Source: Patescibacteria group bacterium (GTDB lineage: Bacteria; Patescibacteriota; Patescibacteriia; Patescibacteriales; JAQTRU01). From it: DNA of 35,798 nt. The notes beneath the pieces were generated by a model, which searched no databases, had not been told where the DNA came from, and worked only from the letters and a program-made list of their open reading frames with translations. Made by a program: the position numbers and the translations under genes. This document shows positions 1-6,866 of the stretch, in pieces. Every line of letters starts with the position of its first letter. Within the stretch, counting starts at the first letter, position 1. The stretch is taken from contig JAQTRU010000008.1 of NCBI GenBank assembly GCA_028711655.1, positions 1 to 35,798 of the forward strand, read 5' to 3'.

Positions 1-152
1 TTTTTCTTAATTGTTTTCTGATTTTGGTCTCAGAAGGGACCTGGTTTAAGAGCGCGATCATAGAACAAGAGAGTTAATTATTAGCTAGTTTAATTTTACT
101 CTTGTTCCAACTGCCTTAGTATACCCAGCGATTAAATACCCGCGCTTTATGG

Positions 153-184
153 AAAAAATAAAACGCCCTGGCGCAGAGCGGTTT
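153..184 (-). terminator. Rho-independent terminator of the HTH regulator gene
   Basis: Read on the minus strand, a GC-rich hairpin (AAACCGCTCTG, short loop, CAGGGCGTTT) is followed by a run of T. It sits about 25 bases after the stop codon of the gene at 211-894. Bases 1-152 hold no convincing gene; the only structure seen there is an inverted repeat GAACAAGAG (63-71) / CTCTTGTTC (99-107). Confidence 0.7.
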
Positions 185-210
185 ATCTTATTTTTTTTAT
201 TTTCTCGCTT

Positions 211-894
211 TTAACTTACGCCCAGTTCATCTACTACGACCACTTTGTTTCCTTCCAGGATACTATATAAAAAAATATCAGTAATGTCTTTTCTGTATTT
301 AAATTCTTTTGTATCCATCAGGGTATAATTTATTTGGCGGCCCATTTCTCTTTCCAATTCTCTGACTGTCCTGGCCAACTTGTCTTTGTTTATGCGCCCG
401 ACAATAAGCATGTCGGTCGGGGCATGCTGGCTATTTATAAAAACGCCGGTTAAAATAAAAAGTTTCGGACTGCCGATTTTGTTAAGTTTCTTGATGAAAT
501 CTTTTTCATACAAAACTTGGGCTTTGACAACCAAGGCTTTCATCTCTTCAAACAGGACAAAATTTTTATTTGCCTGGTAATATTTCTTCTCACCGCCGCC
601 GGCATTTACGGCATCAACTTTTTTCACGGCTGATTTTACAATTTCTCCCCGCAACAATCTTTCCATGTTTTGCTTTTCCTCCTGGGATTTTTGAAGGGCG
701 TTTTCTTCCCCCGCGCCGGTGTGGGAAGAAAGCAATCCAAACTCTTCCAGATTCTCTAGTTCCCTGCGGACGGAATTGACCTGTAATTTTAAATCTCGGG
801 CCAGTTGGCGAATATAATATTTCTCCCCGGGGTGGAGAAGAAATAGTTTTAGAATTTTTACTCTCGTGTTAGAGCCGAATAATTTTCCCAGCAT
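211..894 (-). CDS. Winged-HTH regulator with nucleotidyltransferase-like C-terminal domain
   Basis: A 227-residue protein. Residues 1-60 read as an ArsR/MarR-like winged helix (KYYIRQLARDLKLQVNSVRR is the helix-turn-helix, followed by the wing ending LLSSH). A linker follows to about residue 110. The rest (about 140-227) resembles the minimal nucleotidyltransferase fold: FILTGVFIN, then PTDMLIVG at the place where active enzymes carry two metal-binding acidic residues. Here only one Asp of that pair is evident, so the domain may be a sensor rather than an enzyme. Such HTH-nucleotidyltransferase proteins are common in CPR genomes. It is a single-gene unit: a weak TTGACT/TATACT promoter can be seen upstream and a terminator downstream. 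The target and ligand are unknown. Confidence 0.75.
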   Translation of the reverse strand: MLGKLFGSNTRVKILKLFLLHPGEKYYIRQLARDLKLQVNSVRRELENLEEFGLLSSHTGAGEENALQKSQEEKQNMERLLRGEIVKSAVKKVDAVNAGGGEKKYYQANKNFVLFEEMKALVVKAQVLYEKDFIKKLNKIGSPKLFILTGVFINSQHAPTDMLIVGRINKDKLARTVRELEREMGRQINYTLMDTKEFKYRKDITDIFLYSILEGNKVVVVDELGVS

Positions 895-969
895 AATTTA
901 TTTTATGGTTTACTTAATTTATGGATTTATAGTATAATATAAAAAGGCATAAGTCAATTGCTCCAATGG

Positions 970-1124
970 AAATAACCAATAATCAAGAACCAATAACCAA
1001 GCAAATCTCCCCGGCCTCGCCAAGCGAAGCGGGGCGGGCAATATTTAATAATCAAACAGTTTGGTTATTGGAATTTGGTGTTTGGTTATTATTTATAATT
1101 TGTTTCTTGGTCATTGGTTATTTA
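970..1124. repeat. Imperfect long inverted repeat between divergent genes
   Basis: Copies of the word AATAACCAAT and relatives (971-1000) face inverted copies of TTGGTTATT (1061-1069, 1082-1090, 1115-1122), giving a long foldable AT-rich structure. In the middle (1008-1040) lies a GC-rich imperfect hairpin built on CCTCGC ... GCGAAGC. The right arm ends just before the ATG at 1132, so it forms the 5' leader of the plus-strand gene. This looks like an intergenic repeat of the REP/MITE kind; there is no coding potential. Confidence 0.6.
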
Positions 1125-1131
1125 AAGTTTT

Positions 1132-3495
1132 ATGTATTATAAAATAACTTCTTTGATTTTAAATTCCGCCCAAAACGCCGATAGAACGAGCGAGGTTTTT
1201 GTCGCCCAGCCGGATGCCAATAAAGAGGCGCTGGCCGGAAAGCTTTTTGCCCTGGTTGAAATCGACTCAAAAAGAAGCGAGGCCTTAAAAATCATAAACT
1301 TCTTGATTAATGCCTTGAACCATAATTATTATCAAAATGAAAAAATAATCTTGCGGGAGAGAATAAGCGCTTTAAAGGTGGAGCATATTTTTGAAACAGC
1401 CTTGGCAAAAACCAATAAAGAGTTGGCTGAATTTTTGGACAGGGAAAAAATAAAAATCCCGCTGGCATCATTTAATATGACCGTCGGCGTCGCTTATGAA
1501 AATGAACTCCACCTTTCCAATACCGGAAAAAATCGTTGCCTCCTTATTTATAAACATCGGGAAGAACCGAAAAAAACGCCCGGCAAGGCGAGAAACGCCG
1601 TCAAAACCCAAATAGAAACAGGCTATAAAATAGCCGATATCGGCCAAAATAATAAAGCCCAGATAGCGGGAAACTCCGGGAAAACCAAAAAACCAGGCGT
1701 TCGAGCCAGCGGAACGACAAAACTGTTTTCCAATATCGTGAGCGGAATAATCCCAACCGGCGGTTATTTTTTATCCACTAACGAAACTCTGCCCGAATAT
1801 CTCTCGGGCAAACAATTAACTGATATCGTAACAAAATTGCCTCCGGCCGGAGCCATTGAGCAGATCAAAAATATCTTGGGCGGCGTCAACGCCTATGTCT
1901 CCTTCCTCGGAGTCCTCATAAAAAACACAACGGGCCTGAAGATAGCGGCGGAAAGTGAACCGGCGGCCCAGGTTTCCGCCGAGAATTCAATCAGCCGTTT
2001 GAATTACACGGAAGAAAAAACGGAAAAACTTCTCATGCCCTCCGGCATTATAAATTTTAAAAAATGGCTTAAAATTCCGGCCATAATTTCAGACAAGATA
2101 AAATCTCCGGCAGCCCGCGGCAAAAACAGCCAAACCTTCCTGATAAAAGACAAAATATTCTTGAAGCGGAAACAAACCTGGGTTTTTGGCAAAAAAATAA
2201 TCCTTTTCTTGCGAGATGTTTTGGCTAACTTAATTAATCTTCTTGTCTACCTTTTCAAAGTCCTGACCAGCCGGGAGCAGGCCAAAATCTTGGGCGCAAA
2301 AATTATCGCCAAAATAAAATCCGGCAAAAAAAACATCGGAGAAAAAATAGGAGGAATCCGCCTCTGGTTTGAAAGCCTTGGCAAAAAAAATAAAATTTTC
2401 TTTTTTGCCGCTCTCGGCTGCCTCTTGTTGTTTGCCGTAAGCTTGTGCTTCACCGGCGTAAAAAATAAAAAAGAGGCGGAAAAGATAGCCTTGGATGGCT
2501 TAATAAAAACGGTTGAACAGAAACAAAATCAGGTTGATGCCAACCTTCTTTACAATAATGAGGAGGGGGCCAAAATTATTCTTGGCGAATTGGAAAAATT
2601 GATAAGCGAACTTCTGCGGGAAACTTCAGCGCAAGAAGAATATTATGTGAAAATCGCGGAAAAACACGCCCAACAATTGGAAAAAATAAGGCATATAACA
2701 AGGATTGAAACCGGGGAGGAGCTGGCTGATTTTTCTAACCTCAACAGCCAAGCCGAGGCTTCAAATATAATTCTAGCCGGCAGTAAAATTTATGCCGGTG
2801 ATGGGAAGCAAAAAACCATTTATACCCTTGATTTAAACAATGGCTTGATTACGGCTGTTACCGACCTGAACCAACCGATAAAATCGCTTGACTATCCCGT
2901 TCTTGATAAAAATAAAACTATCTATTATCTGAATAACGATTCAATCGTCCAGTTTAATACGGAAACGGAAGAAATTTCTAACTTGGCGATTGAACTGCCG
3001 ACAGGCAGAGAAAACATCCTGGCCGCCAGCGGCTATAATAACAAGCTTTATCTCCTGGAAAAAACTGAGGGACAAATTTACCGCTATAGCAAAACCGGAG
3101 CCGGATTTTCTAACCGAGAAAAATGGATGAGAAGCAAAACGGATTTCTCTTCCGCCGCAAGCTTTTCAATTGACGGCCAGATTTATGTCTTAAATTCTGA
3201 CGGGCAAATCTCTAAATATTTAAAAGGGGAAAAACAGGAGTTTAACCAAAAAACGATTGACCCGGCCTTTATTTCCGCTAAAAAAATTATCGTCTCTCCT
3301 GATTTGGAATATATTTATATCTTGGAGCCAGCCCAAAAACGCTTAGCCGTCTTTAATAAAACCGGAGAATTTTTGATCCAATACCAATTTAACGGCCTTG
3401 ATAATCTAAAAGATTTTGATGCGGACGAGAGAGGTAAAAAAATATATCTCTTGGATGGGACAAAAATTTATGCAGTTGAAGCCACGCATTTCTAA
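1132..3495 (+). CDS. Membrane protein: degenerate PP2C-like domain, TM helix, predicted beta-propeller
   Basis: A 787-residue protein. The N-terminal 280 residues follow the layout of a PPM/PP2C phosphatase (LFALVEIDS where active enzymes have the metal-binding DG motif, SNTGKNRCLLIY in place of the usual GDSR segment, a later GGYFLSTNETL strand), but the metal-binding aspartates are missing, so it would be a pseudophosphatase. A basic region follows, then one clear transmembrane helix near residues 422-440. A helical, probably coiled-coil segment occupies about 455-525. The C-terminal 260 residues are strand-rich repeats (for example SKIYAGDGKQKTIYTLDL and KIIVSPDLEYIYILEPAQ) typical of an NHL/YVTN-like propeller, predicted outside the cell. 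No Shine-Dalgarno is seen; the ATG directly follows an intergenic repeat. Function unknown; a signalling or envelope-sensing role is only inference. Confidence 0.7.
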   Translation: MYYKITSLILNSAQNADRTSEVFVAQPDANKEALAGKLFALVEIDSKRSEALKIINFLINALNHNYYQNEKIILRERISALKVEHIFETALAKTNKELAEFLDREKIKIPLASFNMTVGVAYENELHLSNTGKNRCLLIYKHREEPKKTPGKARNAVKTQIETGYKIADIGQNNKAQIAGNSGKTKKPGVRASGTTKLFSNIVSGIIPTGGYFLSTNETLPEYLSGKQLTDIVTKLPPAGAIEQIKNILGGVNAYVSFLGVLIKNTTGLKIAAESEPAAQVSAENSISRLNYTEEKTEKLLMPSGIINFKKWLKIPAIISDKIKSPAARGKNSQTFLIKDKIFLKRKQTWVFGKKIILFLRDVLANLINLLVYLFKVLTSREQAKILGAKIIAKIKSGKKNIGEKIGGIRLWFESLGKKNKIFFFAALGCLLLFAVSLCFTGVKNKKEAEKIALDGLIKTVEQKQNQVDANLLYNNEEGAKIILGELEKLISELLRETSAQEEYYVKIAEKHAQQLEKIRHITRIETGEELADFSNLNSQAEASNIILAGSKIYAGDGKQKTIYTLDLNNGLITAVTDLNQPIKSLDYPVLDKNKTIYYLNNDSIVQFNTETEEISNLAIELPTGRENILAASGYNNKLYLLEKTEGQIYRYSKTGAGFSNREKWMRSKTDFSSAASFSIDGQIYVLNSDGQISKYLKGEKQEFNQKTIDPAFISAKKIIVSPDLEYIYILEPAQKRLAVFNKTGEFLIQYQFNGLDNLKDFDADERGKKIYLLDGTKIYAVEATHF

Positions 3496-3603
3496 AAATA
3501 AAAAAATAAAAACGGCAAAATCTTCCGCGAATAACTCTGCCGCTTGGCTAAAATATACAAGAATAAAGGAAATTTCAGCTTCAACTCCGCTCCTGCCTTA
3601 AAT

Positions 3604-4347
3604 TTATTTATTTTTCGCAACAAGTTTGGAAACTAATTTCGCCGCTTCTTCGGCCGTTGCCACGATATTTATTATATCCAAATCGGCCTTTTTTACCGCT
3701 CCATATTTTCCATAAACACCTTCTTTGAGCCATTTAAAAAGGGGTTCCCAATAATCTCGGCCAACAACAATTATCGGCACCTTGCGGCCGAGTTTTTTTG
3801 TTTGCGCCAGAGTGACCATCTCAAAAAACTCGTCCAAAGTCCCAAAGCCGCCCGGAAAAAAAATATAGGCGTCGGAAGAAAAAGACAGCATCACTTTTCT
3901 GGTAAAAAAATAATTAAAACCGATCGGTTTGTTGACATACCGGTTCATTCTTTGGCCTTCGGGAAGTTCAATATTGATACCGATTGAATCGCCGCCGGCC
4001 TCAAAAGCCCCGCGATTAGCCGCCTCCATTATTCCCGGGCCGCCCCCGGTTATAATCGTATATCCCCTTTTCGCCATAAGTTCTCCGAATTTACGCGCCG
4101 CCTTATAATGCGGATTTGTTTCCGGCAAAACGGTTGAACCAAAAACGGTAACTGTTTTTTTAAAATCGGCCAGAAAATGAAAACCGTCAATAAATTCAGC
4201 CATTATCTTAAATATCCGCCACTCAAAAGTCTTACGAAAATCCTCTTTAACCGGCGGTAAATCTGGATCTGGATAAAGAGGGGCGGTTGCTCGTTTTTTT
4301 ATCGGTTTTATATTTTTTTTAGACAAAGCTTTTTTTATTGTTTTCAT
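3604..4347 (-). CDS. LOG-family nucleoside 5'-monophosphate phosphoribohydrolase (TIGR00730)
   Basis: A 247-residue Rossmann-fold protein with both LOG hallmarks: GGGPGIMEAANR at residues 101-112 and PGGFGTLDE at 165-173, the phosphate-binding and catalytic motif. Family members cleave the N-glycosidic bond of nucleoside monophosphates, releasing base and ribose 5-phosphate. In plants and some bacteria this activates cytokinins; in most bacteria the true substrate is less certain (PpnN-type purine and pyrimidine nucleotides are one possibility). About 65 residues precede the conserved core, including a basic low-complexity stretch at the start. Ten bases separate it from deoC upstream, so the two are probably one operon for nucleotide and pentose-phosphate salvage. 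Confidence 0.9.
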   Translation of the reverse strand: MKTIKKALSKKNIKPIKKRATAPLYPDPDLPPVKEDFRKTFEWRIFKIMAEFIDGFHFLADFKKTVTVFGSTVLPETNPHYKAARKFGELMAKRGYTIITGGGPGIMEAANRGAFEAGGDSIGINIELPEGQRMNRYVNKPIGFNYFFTRKVMLSFSSDAYIFFPGGFGTLDEFFEMVTLAQTKKLGRKVPIIVVGRDYWEPLFKWLKEGVYGKYGAVKKADLDIINIVATAEEAAKLVSKLVAKNK

Positions 4348-4357
4348 TTTGTTATTT

Positions 4358-5053
4358 TTATAATTTAGAAAAACCGGACATTATTTTGACGCCGGAACTC
4401 GTGCCGATAATATCAGCGCCTGATTTAACCATTATTTTCACATCATCAAGATTGCTTATTCTACCCGAGGCTTTGATTAAGAGCCCCGGAGCGCCCTTTT
4501 TCATAAGCTTTAAATGCCAAGCTTTTTCCGTTAACTCCCTTCTCTCTAGCGGATCTTTTTCGGTCGCGGTTTTAACGCAAAAAGCTCCGGACTTCTTTAC
4601 AATCTCCGAAGCCTTAACAATTTCTTCGTCGGTTAAATAACCGGAGCCGATAATAACTTTGGTCGGCAAAATTTTGCTTATTCCCTTTAGATCTTTCAGG
4701 ATTTTGGGCCAATTTTCATGTTTAACATCAACCAAATTCATCACCACGTCAAGTTCGTCAGCGCCATCAGCTTTCGCTTTTTTGCAAACCATGGTTCTTT
4801 TCTGGCGGGGACTCAATCCTATGGGCGGATCAACCAAAACCACAACTTTTATTTTAGTCCCTTTAAGCTCTTTTTTCACCAACCTGACCCATTTGGGGCG
4901 CACGTCAACGCCGCGGAAATTATAATAAATAGCCTCGGCGCACAATTTTTCTATATCCGCCTTTGCGGCGGAAATCTCTATGTTGGTATGGTCTATCATG
5001 GAGGCGACGAATTTTTTATCAAATTTTTTGGTCGCGGCTTTTTTCTTGGCCAT
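4358..5053 (-). CDS. deoC: Deoxyribose-phosphate aldolase
   Basis: A 231-residue TIM-barrel class I aldolase that reversibly cleaves 2-deoxyribose 5-phosphate to glyceraldehyde 3-phosphate and acetaldehyde. Family motifs are in order: MIDHTNIE (19-26), ADGADELDVVMN with the conserved Asp102, KVIIGSGYLTDEE (132-144), CVKTATEK with the Schiff-base Lys161, and IKASGRI with the second active-site Lys194. Near the C-terminus GADIIGTSSG closes the phosphate site. The first 11 residues are a Lys/Ala-rich extension. It is the first gene of a two-gene unit with the LOG-family gene, and a TTGCCA/TATAAT promoter lies just upstream. Confidence 0.93.
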   Translation of the reverse strand: MAKKKAATKKFDKKFVASMIDHTNIEISAAKADIEKLCAEAIYYNFRGVDVRPKWVRLVKKELKGTKIKVVVLVDPPIGLSPRQKRTMVCKKAKADGADELDVVMNLVDVKHENWPKILKDLKGISKILPTKVIIGSGYLTDEEIVKASEIVKKSGAFCVKTATEKDPLERRELTEKAWHLKLMKKGAPGLLIKASGRISNLDDVKIMVKSGADIIGTSSGVKIMSGFSKL

Positions 5054-5093
5054 AATTTTATCTTTTAAAATTTATAAATAATACAACTCTTTC

Positions 5094-5121
5094 ATTATAA
5101 CATAAAAAGGCTGGCTGGCAA
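5094..5121 (-). promoter_or_regulatory. Sigma-70-type promoter for deoC and the LOG gene
   Basis: On the minus strand, TTGCCA (5116-5121) and TATAAT (5094-5099) are separated by 16 bases, about 40 bases upstream of the deoC ATG. The -10 matches consensus exactly. Confidence 0.6.
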
Positions 5122-5157
5122 AAATGATTATCCTTAAAAAAAACGCCGATGCCACAA

Positions 5158-5190
5158 AAAAAGGCGGGAACGCAAGTTCCGCCTTTTTTG
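5158..5190 (-). terminator. Terminator of the rplJ-rplL operon
   Basis: Directly after the rplL stop the minus strand reads GGCGGAAC, loop TTGC, GTTCCCGCC and seven T. A-runs on the other side make it usable in both directions, and it insulates rplL from the deoC promoter. Confidence 0.85.
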
Positions 5191-5208
5191 TTTTTTTGCT
5201 TTATTGGA

Positions 5209-5652
5209 TTATTTCAGAGTCACTTTGGCGCCAGCTTCTTCTAAGGTCTTTTTTATACTTTCCGCGTCTTCTTTTTTCACGCCCTCTTTCACCATTTTCG
5301 GAGCGCCGTCTACCAAATCCTTAGCGTCTTTTAAGCCCATATCGGTCACAACTCGAACCGCTTTAATCACAGCGATCTTGTTGCCTCCGGCTTCGGTCAG
5401 CTCCACGTCAAAGCTGGTTTTTTCTTCGGCCGGAGCGCCATTACCGGCAACCGGGCCAGCCATCATCATGGCCGGAGCGGCGGCGGAGACGCCAAATTTG
5501 TCTTCCAGGATTTTAACCAATTCGGCCAAATCAAGGACGGACATTTTTTCAATCTCTCCGACTAAAGATTTGAATTTTTCAGGAACTTCCACTTCCTTTT
5601 TTTCTTCCGTCCCCGGCTCAGCCGGAGCGGTTGTTTTAATTTCTTCTGCCAT
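5209..5652 (-). CDS. rplL: 50S ribosomal protein L7/L12
   Basis: The stalk protein that recruits translation GTPases to the ribosome. At 147 residues it is longer than the usual 120-130: an acidic, Ala/Pro-rich N-terminal extension of about 25 residues precedes the dimerisation domain ([20 protein letters not shown], near 35-54). Next comes the flexible Ala/Met/Gly hinge ([20 protein letters not shown]) and the C-terminal factor-binding domain with KIAVIKAVR and [13 protein letters not shown]. It is the second gene after rplJ. A palindromic repeat fills the 87-base gap between them, and a strong terminator follows the stop. Confidence 0.97.
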   Translation of the reverse strand: MAEEIKTTAPAEPGTEEKKEVEVPEKFKSLVGEIEKMSVLDLAELVKILEDKFGVSAAAPAMMMAGPVAGNGAPAEEKTSFDVELTEAGGNKIAVIKAVRVVTDMGLKDAKDLVDGAPKMVKEGVKKEDAESIKKTLEEAGAKVTLK

Positions 5653-5663
5653 AAAATTATTTT

Positions 5664-5715
5664 TACCCGCCCGCCATCATCCCGCTTTACGGGGTTCAGG
5701 CATTGCGGGCGGGTT
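5664..5715. repeat. GC-rich nested palindrome between rplJ and rplL
   Basis: Outer arms ACCCGCCCGC (5665-5674) and GCGGGCGGGT (5705-5714) enclose a smaller hairpin (CCCG, CTTTA, CGGG). It has the character of the other GC-rich palindromes scattered through this window (near 1010, 19841, 23905, 23962 and 35520). Being transcribed between the two stalk genes, it could act as an mRNA hairpin. Confidence 0.75.
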
Positions 5716-5739
5716 AATTTATTAATTTATTGCTCAATT

Positions 5740-6270
5740 TTAATTAACTTTTTTTTCTTTAATCGCGTTTAGAGCGCAGACCAGGCCGCGCAGATTGCCG
5801 GAAAGGACATTAACAAAACCGGAAACAGGGGCTTTCATGGAGCCAACCATCTTGGCATACAATTCCTTTTTGCCCGGCAGGGCGGACAAAGTCTCCACCG
5901 TTTCCGAGGAAATGAATTTATTCTCTAAAATCCCGCCGAGAAAGCTAATCTTTTCCGGCGTCCCTTTTTTGAACTCACCCGTAATTTTGGCCGGGGCGAC
6001 TTCGTCATCATAACTGAAAATAGCCGCTACTTTTCCTTCAAAATTTCTGATACTCAAATCTTTAACCTGGCTGTCCTTAAAAGCCAAATCCATCAAAGTT
6101 TTTTTAGCCACATAATATTCACTCCCTCCTTTTTTAAGCTTATCCCTCAAATCTTCGTTTTCTTTGACTCCCAGGCCATCAAACTTGGCGAAAACAACCG
6201 ACTTGGCCCGCTTTATTTTTTCGGTTAAATTTTCTAAAATTTCCTTTTTTTGCTCTCTTGTTTTAGGCAT
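5740..6270 (-). CDS. rplJ: 50S ribosomal protein L10
   Basis: A 176-residue protein that anchors the L7/L12 stalk to 23S rRNA at the L11 region. Recognisable features are the start MPKTREQKKEILENLTEKI, the AKSVVFAKFDGLGV strand, the YYVAKKTLMDLAF rRNA-binding segment, SFLGGILE, and the C-terminal helix VSGFVNVLSGNLRGLVCALNAIKEK that carries L7/L12 dimers. The length is typical. It is the first gene of the rplJ-rplL operon, with an L10 leader and attenuator upstream, so excess L10 (as the L10-L12 complex) probably represses its own operon. Confidence 0.97.
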   Translation of the reverse strand: MPKTREQKKEILENLTEKIKRAKSVVFAKFDGLGVKENEDLRDKLKKGGSEYYVAKKTLMDLAFKDSQVKDLSIRNFEGKVAAIFSYDDEVAPAKITGEFKKGTPEKISFLGGILENKFISSETVETLSALPGKKELYAKMVGSMKAPVSGFVNVLSGNLRGLVCALNAIKEKKVN

Positions 6271-6380
6271 ATCTTTTGTTACAAATTCATAAATATTATC
6301 ACAAATAACACAAATAATTCAAAATAATAAATTCCAATTTGTGATATTTGTGCCTGATTTGTAATTTGTATTAAATAAAA

Positions 6381-6401
6381 AAGCTGTGTTTCAACCACAG
6401 A
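6381..6401 (-). terminator. Attenuator hairpin at the end of the L10 leader
   Basis: The minus strand reads CTGTGGTT, GA, AACACAG and then CTTTTTT, a small intrinsic terminator. It is preceded by another hairpin (CCGATTTTTCGG, near 6411-6422). Its position at the leader's 3' end, still about 110 bases before the rplJ ATG, fits transcription attenuation by L10-L12. Confidence 0.65.
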
Positions 6402-6552
6402 CTTCAAAAACCGAAAAATCGGCTTCTTACCTCGGCAGGTCTTACAAAGAATGAATAATGAATAATTTATAATTAATAATGACTAAATTATTAAATCATT
6501 ATACATTTTTCATTATTAATTACTCATTTTCCGCCTGCTGTCTGCGGTCTTA
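6381..6552 (-). ncRNA. Ribosomal protein L10 leader RNA
   Basis: On the minus strand, GACCGCAGACAGCAGGCGG (from 6549 down to 6531) pairs through its core with GACCTGCCGAGGT (6441-6429). These are the conserved halves of the kink-turn-containing L10 leader that L10-L12 binds in many bacteria. The region between is AT-rich and self-complementary (ATAATTAATAATGA-type repeats), forming the variable arm. Two further hairpins follow, the last with a T-run (see the attenuator). It lies 110-280 bases upstream of rplJ in the expected orientation. Confidence 0.88.
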
Positions 6553-6565
6553 TTCAGTTATTAAT

Positions 6566-6593
6566 ATAATAACACATCATAAAAATATGTCAA
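6566..6593 (-). promoter_or_regulatory. Promoter of the rplJ-rplL operon
   Basis: On the minus strand, TTGACA (6588-6593) and TATTAT (6566-6571) are 16 bases apart, placing transcription start about 10 bases before the L10 leader core. Confidence 0.8.
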
Positions 6594-6775
6594 GAGTGGA
6601 TTTTCTCCTTTTGAAAAGGGGGTTAGGTGGGTTTTAAAATTATAAAAAAGCAAAATTAGTTTAATCCGCATCCGGTCTGGGCGATTCCTTATTCCGCTTT
6701 ACTCCGTTCGGAATGACAAAGGACGGATGAGGAGAATAATTTTTATTTTTTATCTTTTATTTTTCATTTTTTCTC
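6594..6775. repeat. Intergenic region with short palindromic repeats
   Basis: No gene is seen here. It contains CCTTTTGAAAAGGGGG (6607-6623), a relative of the palindromes at 21802-21846, and a CATTCCG...CGGAATG hairpin around 6690-6717. The rest is AT-rich sequence leading to the promoter of the ATP-grasp gene. Confidence 0.45.
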
Positions 6776-6804
6776 TTGACATTTGCTCTTTAAAAAATTA
6801 TAAT
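6776..6804 (+). promoter_or_regulatory. Consensus sigma-70 promoter for the tandem ATP-grasp gene
   Basis: TTGACA (6776-6781) and TATAAT (6799-6804) are exactly 17 bases apart, the perfect consensus. The leader is about 55 bases and ends with AGGGAGG (6850-6856), a strong Shine-Dalgarno 10 bases before the ATG. Confidence 0.9.
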
Positions 6805-6866
6805 TTATTCATAAAGGCCATCTTCATATTCGTTATTATTAAAAGTTTTAGGGAGGAAAAAAATTT

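Noticed and set aside
5204-5725. Plus-strand open frame (173 codons) antisense to rplL
   Set aside because: Entirely opposite a certain ribosomal protein gene and composed of Ser/Ala runs mirroring its codons.
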